Source of the DNA: Candidatus Gastranaerophilales bacterium | GTDB lineage: Bacteria; Cyanobacteriota; Vampirovibrionia; Gastranaerophilales; Gastranaerophilaceae | NCBI GenBank assembly: GCA_944325315.1 | Contig: CALVAA010000003.1 | Coordinates: 1 to 64,000 of the forward strand | DNA: 64,000 nt | Direction of reading: 5' to 3' | Notes under the pieces: model-generated | What the model was told of the DNA's origin: nothing | The model's database searches: none | The model's input: only the letters and a program-made list of their open reading frames with translations | Shown here: positions 7,112 through 14,918 of the stretch, in pieces | Position numbering within the stretch: the stretch's first letter is position 1 | How the letters are laid out: each line of letters opens with the position of its first letter | Program-made: the position numbers and the translations under genes

Positions 7112-8061
7112 TTTACATCCATAAATTTTAATATTTTTTCGTATAATTTTTTATCGCTTAAACCATAAAAGTCCATAAGTTCCCGTTGCTCTCCGGATTG
7201 TCCAAAAGTGTCTTTCGTTCCTATTCTGTATACCTTGCTTGGTGCATATTGGCATAGACTTTCGCAAACAGCAGAACCCAGCCCTCCAATGACACTATGA
7301 TTTTCAACCACAACAACTTTTTTTGTTTTAATTGCGCTTTCTTTTAAAAGATTGTGATGAAAAGGTTTTACAACGGGATAATGTAAAATATCGGCTTCAA
7401 TACCTACTTCTTTAAGTTTTTCTGCGGCATTTAAAACTTCAATTAAAGTTTCTCCGTTTGACACAATGGTTAAATCCTTGCCGTCTTTTAATTTCAGAGG
7501 AGTTTCCGGGTTAAATTTATATTTGTTTTCATCAAAAATATTTGTTAAATTTGTCCTTGGAATTCTAATATACATAGGCCCCGGGGTGTTTGCCGCATAT
7601 TCGATTACTTGTTTTACTTCGCTGCAGTCAGCAGGAACTATGACTTTTATATCAGGAATTGAGCGCATAAAAGAGATATCTTCGAGAGCTTGATGCGATG
7701 CTCCGTCTTCTCCCACCGTAATTCCTCCATGTGTTGCCACAATTTTAACATTTAATTTTGAATAACAAATAGTGTTTCTTATCTGGTCTAAACATCTTGC
7801 GGTTGCAAACATTGCAAAAGTGCTTGCAAAAACAATTTTGCCGCAATAAGCAAGCCCGGCTGCCGTTGTCATCATGTCTTGTTCTGCAATTCCGCAATTA
7901 AAAAACCTTTCAGGAAACACCTTTTTAAATTTTACGGTCTGGGTTGAGCAGGATAAGTCTGCATCCAAGACAACAATATTGGGGTTTTTTGTGCCTAATT
8001 CAACTAAAGTATCGCCATATGTATTTCTTGGAGATTTAATTTCTGTATTTTTTGTTAACAT
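7108..8061 (-). CDS. Transketolase, C-terminal subunit
   Basis: The Pyr plus C-terminal half of a split transketolase, 317 residues, which pairs with the upstream N-half to move two-carbon units between sugar phosphates. Visible are the DADLSCST opening, FFNCGIAEQDM (catalytic Glu of the Pyr domain), GGITVGEDGASHQALEDI and the C-terminal fold from about 185. The split form is usual in many anaerobes. It overlaps tktN by 7 bases and ftsE by 4 bases. DXPS and pyruvate dehydrogenase E1 beta are relatives, but the matched N-half decides for transketolase. Confidence 0.9.
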   Translation of the reverse strand: MLTKNTEIKSPRNTYGDTLVELGTKNPNIVVLDADLSCSTQTVKFKKVFPERFFNCGIAEQDMMTTAAGLAYCGKIVFASTFAMFATARCLDQIRNTICYSKLNVKIVATHGGITVGEDGASHQALEDISFMRSIPDIKVIVPADCSEVKQVIEYAANTPGPMYIRIPRTNLTNIFDENKYKFNPETPLKLKDGKDLTIVSNGETLIEVLNAAEKLKEVGIEADILHYPVVKPFHHNLLKESAIKTKKVVVVENHSVIGGLGSAVCESLCQYAPSKVYRIGTKDTFGQSGEQRELMDFYGLSDKKLYEKILKFMDVK

Positions 8062-8858
8062 AATTCCTCCAAAGCGGCTTTTAATTGTTCGTCGTTTGGC
8101 GCTTTTCCATGCCAGGAAGCATTATTTTCCATAAAAGATACGCCTTTTCCTTTTATTGTGTTTGCAATTATTGCAGTAAGTTTTTTTGATTTTTTAGCTT
8201 CAATAAGCGCTTTTTCTATTTCGTTATAGTTGTGTCCGTCTATTTGAACCGTTTTAAAACCAAATGCTTCAAGTTTTTTATCTAAAGGTTCAAGTGTTTT
8301 AACCTCATCTGTAGCGCCGTCTATTTGCAAATGATTTTTGTCGATAATGATAACAAGGTTATCAAGTTTTTGATGATTCGCATTCATTAAGCTTTCCCAG
8401 ACGCTTCCTTCTTGCATTTCGCCGTCACCCAACAAGACAAATACTTTTGAGTTAATATTATCAAGTCTTAAGGCTAAAGCAATACCAACTGCAATTGAAA
8501 GTCCTTGTCCGAGAGAGCCTGTTGAAACTTCAACACCTGCCAAATTTGCTCTTGAACTCGGATGCCCTTGCAGTTTTGAGCCTAGAATTCTAAAGCCGTT
8601 TAAAAGATTAATATCAAAAAAACCGCAATTAGCTAAAACTGCATATAAAGCAGTGCTTGCGTGCCCTTTTGAGAGTATGAATCTGTCTCTAGTGTTAAAA
8701 TCAGGGGATTTATCCCAATCTTTCGGAATATTTAAAACTTTTTTATACAAAACAGCTAAAATATCAACACACGATAAAGCTCCTCCGGGGTGGCCGGATT
8801 TTGCATTATGTATCATTTTTAAAATATCACATCTCAGCTTGTTGGTGAATGTCTTCAA
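8055..8858 (-). CDS. Transketolase, N-terminal subunit
   Basis: The thiamine-diphosphate-binding half of split transketolase, 267 residues. Key marks are HNAKSGHPGGALS near residue 17, SKGHASTALYA (catalytic His), GSLGQGLS, and the ThDP/Mg motif GDGEMQEGSVWE with its Asn in IIIDKNHLQ. It starts 4 bases after the stop of the glycosyltransferase gene, so it belongs to the same operon. Confidence 0.92.
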   Translation of the reverse strand: MKTFTNKLRCDILKMIHNAKSGHPGGALSCVDILAVLYKKVLNIPKDWDKSPDFNTRDRFILSKGHASTALYAVLANCGFFDINLLNGFRILGSKLQGHPSSRANLAGVEVSTGSLGQGLSIAVGIALALRLDNINSKVFVLLGDGEMQEGSVWESLMNANHQKLDNLVIIIDKNHLQIDGATDEVKTLEPLDKKLEAFGFKTVQIDGHNYNEIEKALIEAKKSKKLTAIIANTIKGKGVSFMENNASWHGKAPNDEQLKAALEELC

Positions 8859-8862
8859 AGTA

Positions 8863-9594
8863 TCAACCCTTCTTTTTTATAATATTTATTATACACTTTA
8901 TTAAAAATATTGGCAAAACAGGAAAAATTCTCTTAAATCTTTCAGGTTGCTTTAGGGTTCTATAAAGCCATTCCAACCCTAATTTTCTCAAAACTGCAGG
9001 GGCTTCTTTTGTATTGTTGGAAAAAACATCAAAACTTCCGCCCACGCCTACCATAACAGTTCCCGAAAGCTCTTTTTTTAATTTTTGAATAAATTCTTCT
9101 TGCTTGGGTGAGCCCAGACCTACAAGAAGAATTTGAGGATTTTGGGTTTTTAATTCCCGTATAACTTCATTGTCATTTTTAAAATATCCGTTTTTGCAAA
9201 ATACGAAATTGAGATTGGGATATTTGGCTAAAAAATTCTCTTTTGCCTTTTGAATGACTTCTTCCTTTGCTCCTAAAAACCCTACTTTGTAATTATTTTT
9301 AGAAGCAAGTTCAATAAGAGCCCTGGATAAATCCACTCCTCTTATTCTTTCCGGTTTGATACCTTTAATTCTAAGTGCAAGCTCTACTCCGACTCCATCT
9401 GTTATATTTAAATCAGACGAATTTATTATTTTGAAAAAATCTTTGTTTTTTTGTGCGTTCATAATCATTTCCGGGTTAATTGTGATTATTTGAAAGTTTT
9501 TGCTTGATTCAATAGCACAAAAAACTAAGTCCAGTACGGTTTTTTTATCGCACAAATCCACTTTACAGTTTAGAACGGTCGTTTTCATACTCAT
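8863..9594 (-). CDS. WecG/TagA/CpsF-family glycosyltransferase (GT26)
   Basis: Transfers an N-acetyl-mannosamine-type sugar to an undecaprenyl-linked acceptor at the inner membrane face. The 243 residues include TINPEMIM (about 39), DGVGVELALR (catalytic Asp region), GFLGAKEEVI, LLVGLGSPKQEEF and GVGGSFDVFSN, in the order expected for GT26. It heads the operon running to the HDOD gene. It has no Shine-Dalgarno. The -10 TAGTAT ends 6 bases before the ATG. Confidence 0.9.
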   Translation of the reverse strand: MSMKTTVLNCKVDLCDKKTVLDLVFCAIESSKNFQIITINPEMIMNAQKNKDFFKIINSSDLNITDGVGVELALRIKGIKPERIRGVDLSRALIELASKNNYKVGFLGAKEEVIQKAKENFLAKYPNLNFVFCKNGYFKNDNEVIRELKTQNPQILLVGLGSPKQEEFIQKLKKELSGTVMVGVGGSFDVFSNNTKEAPAVLRKLGLEWLYRTLKQPERFKRIFPVLPIFLIKCIINIIKKKG

Positions 9595-9600
9595 ACAACT

Positions 9601-9609
9601 ATACTAGCA
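9601..9609 (-). promoter_or_regulatory. Extended -10 (TGC-TAGTAT), leaderless start
   Basis: On the minus strand TGC (9607-9609) and TAGTAT (9601-9606) form an extended -10. Six bases (AGTTGT) separate it from the ATG at 9594. It probably drives the whole six-gene operon, the first of whose genes would have a leaderless mRNA. Confidence 0.68.
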
Positions 9610-9653
9610 TAAACCGCAAAAATTTAAAATTTGAAAATTCAATTAAAACTTGT

Positions 9654-9682
9654 TTGACTATAGGGTATGTGTTTATTAAAAT
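9654..9682 (+). promoter_or_regulatory. Promoter of the Gfo/Idh/MocA oxidoreductase
   Basis: TTGACT (9654-9659), a 17-base spacer, then TAAAAT (9677-9682). The predicted start near 9689 leaves a short leader carrying AAAGGAAG before the ATG at 9714, the conventional architecture in contrast to the leaderless genes. Confidence 0.72.
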
Positions 9683-9713
9683 TTATATTAAAGGACTGTA
9701 AAAGGAAGTATAA

Positions 9714-10706
9714 ATGAATAAGTGTGTAGCTGTAGTCGGTTGCGGCATTTGGGGAAGAAATATAGTTAGAAATTTTTATAATTTAAAAGCTCTGAATTGT
9801 GTTTGCGATTTAGACAGCGAAAATTTGAAAATGATAAAGGAATTATATCCCGAAGTTAACACAACAAGAGATTTTGAAGCAGTCTTATCAAATCCTGAAA
9901 TTAAAGCATTATGTATTGTAACTCCCAGCCATACGCACTTTAATATTGTAAAAAAAGCGCTTTTAAAAGGAAAGCATGTTTATGTTGAAAAGCCGATTTC
10001 AACAAATGCAAATGAAGCAAGAGAATTAAAAGAACTGGCAGAAAAAATGAATGTTAAGCTTCTTGTGGGTCACCTTCTTTTGTATCACCCTGCTGTAAAC
10101 AGACTAAAAATGCTTATTGCGCAAGGAGTTTTAGGGGAAATTAAATATGTTCAATCAGACAGATTAAACATAAATTATTTTAAAAATGACAGAAGCGTAA
10201 TGTGGGATTTAGCTCCGCATGACGTTTCGATGATAGCTTATGTCACGGGAAAAGCACCAAAAAGAGTCTTGAACGCAGTCGGAGCTTGCTGTGAATTTGA
10301 AAATATATTCGATATAACCCATCTTACAATTGAATTCGAAGACGGTATAATAGGACAAGTTTCAGACAGTTGGATACATCCTCAAAAAAGAGTAACGCTC
10401 CTTGTAAGGGGTGATAAGGCTACGGCAATTCTTGATGATACAATTCAGGAAGGAAAACTAAAAGTTTACGATAACAAAAAGAATTCCCAAAACGATATAG
10501 AAGTTTTTGATTATTTGGAAATTGAACCTTTAAAACTTGAGTGTCAACACTTTTTAAACTGTATTGAGCACAACAAAACCCCACGTTCAGACGGCGAAAA
10601 CGGTTATATGATAGTTAATATTCTTGAATGTGCCGAAAATATGATGCTGGGAGCTAAAAAGGAAGCGCTTGATAAGCATGAGTTTAAACTTTCAAGATCA
10701 AAATAA
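9714..10706 (+). CDS. Gfo/Idh/MocA-family NAD(P)-dependent oxidoreductase
   Basis: A 330-residue sugar dehydrogenase-type enzyme. The N-terminal Rossmann fold shows GCGIWGRN (about residues 9-16), followed by the family motif YVEKPIS and a C-terminal alpha/beta substrate domain. WDLAPHDVSMI carries the catalytic-side Asp/His of the family and is close to UDP-GlcNAcA 3-dehydrogenase (WlbA/WbpB-like) sequences. An amino-sugar nucleotide substrate is therefore plausible, though not provable here. A good Shine-Dalgarno precedes it. It runs toward the helicase gene with a 3-base gap. Confidence 0.85.
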   Translation: MNKCVAVVGCGIWGRNIVRNFYNLKALNCVCDLDSENLKMIKELYPEVNTTRDFEAVLSNPEIKALCIVTPSHTHFNIVKKALLKGKHVYVEKPISTNANEARELKELAEKMNVKLLVGHLLLYHPAVNRLKMLIAQGVLGEIKYVQSDRLNINYFKNDRSVMWDLAPHDVSMIAYVTGKAPKRVLNAVGACCEFENIFDITHLTIEFEDGIIGQVSDSWIHPQKRVTLLVRGDKATAILDDTIQEGKLKVYDNKKNSQNDIEVFDYLEIEPLKLECQHFLNCIEHNKTPRSDGENGYMIVNILECAENMMLGAKKEALDKHEFKLSRSK

Positions 10707-10709
10707 AAA

Positions 10710-13040
10710 TTAATCTGCATCAACAGGCTCAACATTAATTAATTTTATTGCATCATACGCTTTTTGTTTTATATCGTCGTTTATGCCTTCTATGATTGTA
10801 AGTTGCCTTAAAACGTCGATTGTGCGTTTAAAAGTTCTTACAACATCTCCTTGGGAATATTCCGTATCGGCAAACATGTTTTCCCAGGCTTCAAGGGGAT
10901 TATTGTCGGGATTCAGGTTTGAGCCTATCCAATATTCAATAAAATAACAAAAATGCGGGTTTATATACATCGGATTTTCAATATTGTGGTCTCTTTCCAA
11001 AAGAAAGATTTTTCTTTTTATGTCTTTTATTTTATTCAAAACTTTTCTTACTGTTTTTGAACACGGTTTTGAAATTTCGTCATTATTGCCCCTTGTATCT
11101 TCACTTATAAGAGCACATATCACACTTGCAAGTTCAATGACACTTAACTCGTCTAAAAGATTAGATAGAATAATTTCGGATAAATAAAGTTCATTTTCAC
11201 ACCTTAGCGCCATTGTTATTTTTCCTTTTTGGGTTGGAAAATCGTCTTCCAAATTGCCGCTAAGTTCAAGTATTGCTTTATGGGATAGAAATTTTTGCCA
11301 GTAAATATCTTTTTGAAATTCAATTTCTTTATCCAGTTTGTTTAAATCTTTTTTATATCTTTGAATGAGCTCGATATTTTTTTTATGTTTTTTATAAGCT
11401 TTGCAGGTATTACAGCCGTATTTTTCAATTTTTTTTTGAAGTTTATGTGCTTTATTGTAATACTCAATAACTTCAGGTGCACTTGAAGGATTTTTATACT
11501 TGCCTTTTGCTTGTCTTTTAAGTGTTTTATAAATTGTTCTTGTCTCAACATAGTATGATTTTAGTTTGTTAAATTCTTCAAAATCTGAATCTTTTAAATT
11601 CCAATTGCACTTAAAAGAAGAAAATTCTTCGACTTCATTAAGTCTTTTTTGTCTTTTTTCTAAAAGCGGGTTTAGTCTTTCAGTGGATGAAAAATAGCCG
11701 AATGTTTTAAATATTAATTCTTTTGCCTCTTCAAGAGAAAATCTTTGAAGCAAATTTAAAACCATGGAATATCCCGGAGAAAATTTACTTTCCAAAGGAT
11801 TTGCATCTGATTTAACTAAATTATACACCTCTTCAGGTGTTTGAAAAGGAGTTCCGATTACGACAACATAGCCGATTTTGTCCATACCGCGTCTTCCGGC
11901 TCTTCCTGACATTTGCAAAAATTCATTTGCACTGAGCATTCTATGGCCCGTGTCTGTTCTTTTGGATATTGAGCTTATTATTGTAGTTCTGGCTGGCATA
12001 TTTATTCCTGCAGCCAGGGTCTCGGTTGCAAAAACAACTTTAATTAACCCTTTTTGGAACAATTTTTCAACCAACGCTTTCCATCCCGGCAACAATCCGG
12101 CATGGTGCGAGGCAATTCCTGATCGTATTAAATCCAGCTGGGGATTGTTTTCCAAATAAGGATTTTTTTCAATATATTCATCTATAATTTTATTAATTTC
12201 ACTCAACTCATCTTTATTTAAAAGTTCAAGTTTTAGGCATTTTTTTGCATTTTCATCGCATTTTTTTCTTGAAAAAGTAAAATATATAGCCGGAAGCATA
12301 TCTTTTGAATCAAGAGCTTGAACAACATTTAATATCGGGTTTTTGATTTTTTCTTTTTTATTGAAATATTTATATTTACTCTCGGGCTTAATTTTTTTAT
12401 TTAATTTGCCGTCAGGTGTAACTAAAGGCAGTATTGTATCGGGTTTAGAACTGTCATAGTAAAAAAATCTCAAAGGAACCGGACGAAAATCCGTATATAC
12501 AAGTTCAGTTGAAGAATGCACCGTATTAATCCAGTCTGTCAGCTGTCTTGAATTTTGAACAGTAGCACTTAATGCTATAATTTGTATATTAACAGGGCAG
12601 TATATAATACTTTCTTCCCATACCGTTCCTCTGGATTCATCATTCATATAATGAACTTCATCTAAAACAACATACTTTACATCTTTAAGATTGTCTTTAA
12701 CAGAACCGAATGTTGTTCCGTATAACATATTTCTAAAGACTTCGGTTGTCATAACAACAATTTGGGCGTCACGATTTATTGTGGTATCACCTGTTAACAG
12801 TCCCGTGTTATCTTTACCGTATATATTTGAAAAATCGTTATATTTTTGATTGGATAAGGCTTTTAGTGGGGTTGTATAAAAAATTCTGCTTCCGTTTTCA
12901 AGTGCAAGATGTATTGCGCTTTGTGCAATACATGTTTTACCTGCGCCGGTTGGAGCGCATACCACTACGCTTTTTCCGTTTTCTATATAGTTTATTGCCT
13001 CTTTTTGAAAATCATCGAGTTCAAAATTAAAACCGTACAT
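10710..13040 (-). CDS. Ski2-like DEAD/DEAH-box RNA helicase
   Basis: A superfamily II helicase of 776 residues resembling the Ski2/Mtr4 type, probably acting on RNA. Motif I is APTGAGKT (about 29-36), motif II is DEVH in VLDEVHYMNDESRG, motif III is SAT, and motif VI is QMSGRAGRRGMDKIGY. The C-terminal half is rich in Lys/Glu helices and carries a Cys-x-x-Cys near 516. It follows dut in the same direction but has its own TATAAA box 6 bases before the ATG. The exact RNA target is unknown. Confidence 0.88.
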   Translation of the reverse strand: MYGFNFELDDFQKEAINYIENGKSVVVCAPTGAGKTCIAQSAIHLALENGSRIFYTTPLKALSNQKYNDFSNIYGKDNTGLLTGDTTINRDAQIVVMTTEVFRNMLYGTTFGSVKDNLKDVKYVVLDEVHYMNDESRGTVWEESIIYCPVNIQIIALSATVQNSRQLTDWINTVHSSTELVYTDFRPVPLRFFYYDSSKPDTILPLVTPDGKLNKKIKPESKYKYFNKKEKIKNPILNVVQALDSKDMLPAIYFTFSRKKCDENAKKCLKLELLNKDELSEINKIIDEYIEKNPYLENNPQLDLIRSGIASHHAGLLPGWKALVEKLFQKGLIKVVFATETLAAGINMPARTTIISSISKRTDTGHRMLSANEFLQMSGRAGRRGMDKIGYVVVIGTPFQTPEEVYNLVKSDANPLESKFSPGYSMVLNLLQRFSLEEAKELIFKTFGYFSSTERLNPLLEKRQKRLNEVEEFSSFKCNWNLKDSDFEEFNKLKSYYVETRTIYKTLKRQAKGKYKNPSSAPEVIEYYNKAHKLQKKIEKYGCNTCKAYKKHKKNIELIQRYKKDLNKLDKEIEFQKDIYWQKFLSHKAILELSGNLEDDFPTQKGKITMALRCENELYLSEIILSNLLDELSVIELASVICALISEDTRGNNDEISKPCSKTVRKVLNKIKDIKRKIFLLERDHNIENPMYINPHFCYFIEYWIGSNLNPDNNPLEAWENMFADTEYSQGDVVRTFKRTIDVLRQLTIIEGINDDIKQKAYDAIKLINVEPVDAD

Positions 13041-13046
13041 CTTACT

Positions 13047-13052
13047 TTTATA
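13047..13052 (-). promoter_or_regulatory. -10 TATAAA, leaderless start of the helicase
   Basis: TATAAA on the minus strand ends exactly 6 bases before the ATG at 13040, inside the 39-base gap after dut. A GGGAAG lies 14 bases before the ATG, too far to be a good ribosome-binding site. Confidence 0.58.
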
Positions 13053-13079
13053 CTTCCCAAAAACTAAATGGACATACCA

Positions 13080-13532
13080 CTATCTCACGCCGGTTGAACC
13101 AAATCCGCCTGCTGCTCTTTTTGTGTCCGATAATTCTTCCTCTACTTTAATTTCCGGTTTTAGTACTTCCATTATTGCCATTTGGGCGATTCTATCGCCT
13201 TTTGATACAGTAAAATCAACATTTGAATGATTAATTAAACCGACACAAATTTCACCTCTGTAGTCTTCATCTATTGTTCCTATTCCATTAACCACCGCAA
13301 TTCCTTTTTTTATTGCAAGTCCTGAACGTGAGCGAACCTGTGCTTCCGTATTATGAGGAAGCTCTATTGCGATACCGGTCGGAATCATTCTGATTTCTCC
13401 TTTTGGAATAATAATATCTTCATCAATTGCCGCAACCAAATCCATAGCGGAAGCTCCTTGAGTTTTGTATTCAGGGAGAGATACGAAATTATCAAGTTTT
13501 TTTATTTTTAATGTTAATTTTTCGCTATTCAT
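13080..13532 (-). CDS. dut: dUTP diphosphatase
   Basis: Hydrolyses dUTP to dUMP, keeping uracil out of DNA. At 150 residues it is a standard homotrimeric dUTPase with all five motifs in order: SAMDLVAA, RSRSGLA, NGIGTIDEDYRGE, GDRIAQM and the C-terminal RAAGGFGSTG arm that closes over the nucleotide. It overlaps coaX by 8 bases and is co-transcribed with it. Confidence 0.96.
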   Translation of the reverse strand: MNSEKLTLKIKKLDNFVSLPEYKTQGASAMDLVAAIDEDIIIPKGEIRMIPTGIAIELPHNTEAQVRSRSGLAIKKGIAVVNGIGTIDEDYRGEICVGLINHSNVDFTVSKGDRIAQMAIMEVLKPEIKVEEELSDTKRAAGGFGSTGVR

Positions 13533-14304
13533 TTTCTTCTCCTTTATTTAAATAGTAGAGTTCTTTTAAGCCGAACAATGTTAAATTCTTGTCAACATAG
13601 TTTAAAACTTCGTTTAATTTTTCGAATAAGACGGTGGAATACCCTCCTGTTGCAATAATTGTCGCCTTTTGTTTGAGCTCTTGTTCGCATTTTTTAATCA
13701 TACCTTCAATTAAACAACAATGTCCGAGAACAATACCCGACAACATAGCATCAACCGTATCTTTTCCTATTGCATTATTTGGCGGTTCAATTTTCAATTT
13801 AGGCAATTTTGATGTAAATTGAGATAAAGATTTTGCCTGTATCTTGAGTCCGGGTGTAATAATTCCCCCTATGAAACAATGGTTTTTATCTACAATATCA
13901 AAAGTAGTGGCGGTACCGAAGTCTATTACAATAGCCGGAAGTTTATATTTAATGGCTGCTGCCGAAGCATTTGCAATTCTGTCCGCACCTATTTCTTTAT
14001 TGTTTTTAAGAGTGAGTTTAACAGGCATTTTGGATTTATAAGATAAGCTTAAAGCTTTAATATTAAGGTACTTTTTGAGCGCACCTTTAAAGACTTCGCA
14101 AAGTTGGGGTACAACTGAAGATATCATAGCACCGGTTATTTTAGAAGTTAGTTTTGTATGGTTTAATATGGATAAAAGAATAATGCCGTATTCGTCTTGT
14201 GTTTTTTTGATATCGGATGAAATTGAAAAAGTATTTGTTAAAATATCTTTTTCAAAAATCCCTATTGATGTATTAGTATTTCCTATATCTATTACCAAAA
14301 GCAT
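13525..14304 (-). CDS. coaX: Type III pantothenate kinase
   Basis: First step of coenzyme A synthesis, phosphorylating pantothenate. The 259-residue ASKHA-fold protein shows the phosphate-binding DIGNTNTSIG at the N-terminus, GADRIANA (about 103) and DFGTATTFDI with the following GGIITPG. The type III enzyme lacks CoA feedback inhibition in known cases. It has no Shine-Dalgarno, and a TACAAT box lies 6 bases before the ATG. Confidence 0.95.
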   Translation of the reverse strand: MLLVIDIGNTNTSIGIFEKDILTNTFSISSDIKKTQDEYGIILLSILNHTKLTSKITGAMISSVVPQLCEVFKGALKKYLNIKALSLSYKSKMPVKLTLKNNKEIGADRIANASAAAIKYKLPAIVIDFGTATTFDIVDKNHCFIGGIITPGLKIQAKSLSQFTSKLPKLKIEPPNNAIGKDTVDAMLSGIVLGHCCLIEGMIKKCEQELKQKATIIATGGYSTVLFEKLNEVLNYVDKNLTLFGLKELYYLNKGEENE

Positions 14305-14310
14305 ATTGTT

Positions 14311-14316
14311 ATTGTA
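14311..14316 (-). promoter_or_regulatory. -10 TACAAT, leaderless start of coaX
   Basis: Minus-strand TACAAT followed by AACAAT and the coaX ATG gives the same -10/N6/ATG spacing as several other genes here. It lies in the 162-bp gap between coaX and the divergent flagellar cluster, in which I see no other clear site. Confidence 0.65.
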
Positions 14317-14466
14317 TTACAGACATGAAATTTTTTTAATATGTAATTTATTTGATGTATTTTTCAATAAAAGCGCTAAAGTTTTTTAATTAATATAGAT
14401 GATGATTAAAAAAACCATGTCATATATTCTAAATGTGTTAATAAAAATTATGGGGATAGGATTTAG

Positions 14467-14910
14467 TTGAAAAGGTTTAAATTTAACCTTGAAAGTGTTT
14501 TGGCGATTCGCAATAAAACACTTAATGATGCAAGGATTGAACTCGCTTCAATAGCTAATGTTTTAAACAGACAGCAAGAAAATCTTGTTCAATTGAACTT
14601 ATCAATAGAAACTCTTGAAAAAGAATCAGAACAGTATCTTTTAAAGAATGTTTTTGATTTTCAGATTATATCTAATTATTCAAGTTATATAAATAAATTG
14701 AGTCAGGATATACAAAAATTGAAAAACGACATAGAAAAAACAAAAGTAATTTTTTCAAAGCAACAACAGATAGTAAAACAAGCTTATATTAAAGTAAAAT
14801 CATTGGAAAAATTAAAAGAAAAAAGAAAAGAAGAATACAATAAAGAAGTTTTACAAGAAGAGTTTAAGCTGATAGACGATATAGTAAATTCAAGAAGAAC
14901 AATAGCATAA
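14467..14910 (+). CDS. fliJ: FliJ-like flagellar export chaperone
   Basis: A 147-residue, almost entirely helical coiled-coil protein. The opening KRFKFNLESVLAIRNKTLND matches the start of FliJ (F-x-L-E-x-VL-x-x-R), the soluble component that couples the export ATPase to the export gate. It begins with TTG at 14467, 6 bases after an AGGA ribosome-binding site. It is first in the fliJ-fliK-flgD-flgE cluster, which supports the call, since sequence conservation in this family is low. Confidence 0.78.
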   Translation: MKRFKFNLESVLAIRNKTLNDARIELASIANVLNRQQENLVQLNLSIETLEKESEQYLLKNVFDFQIISNYSSYINKLSQDIQKLKNDIEKTKVIFSKQQQIVKQAYIKVKSLEKLKEKRKEEYNKEVLQEEFKLIDDIVNSRRTIA

Positions 14911-14918
14911 GGAAAATC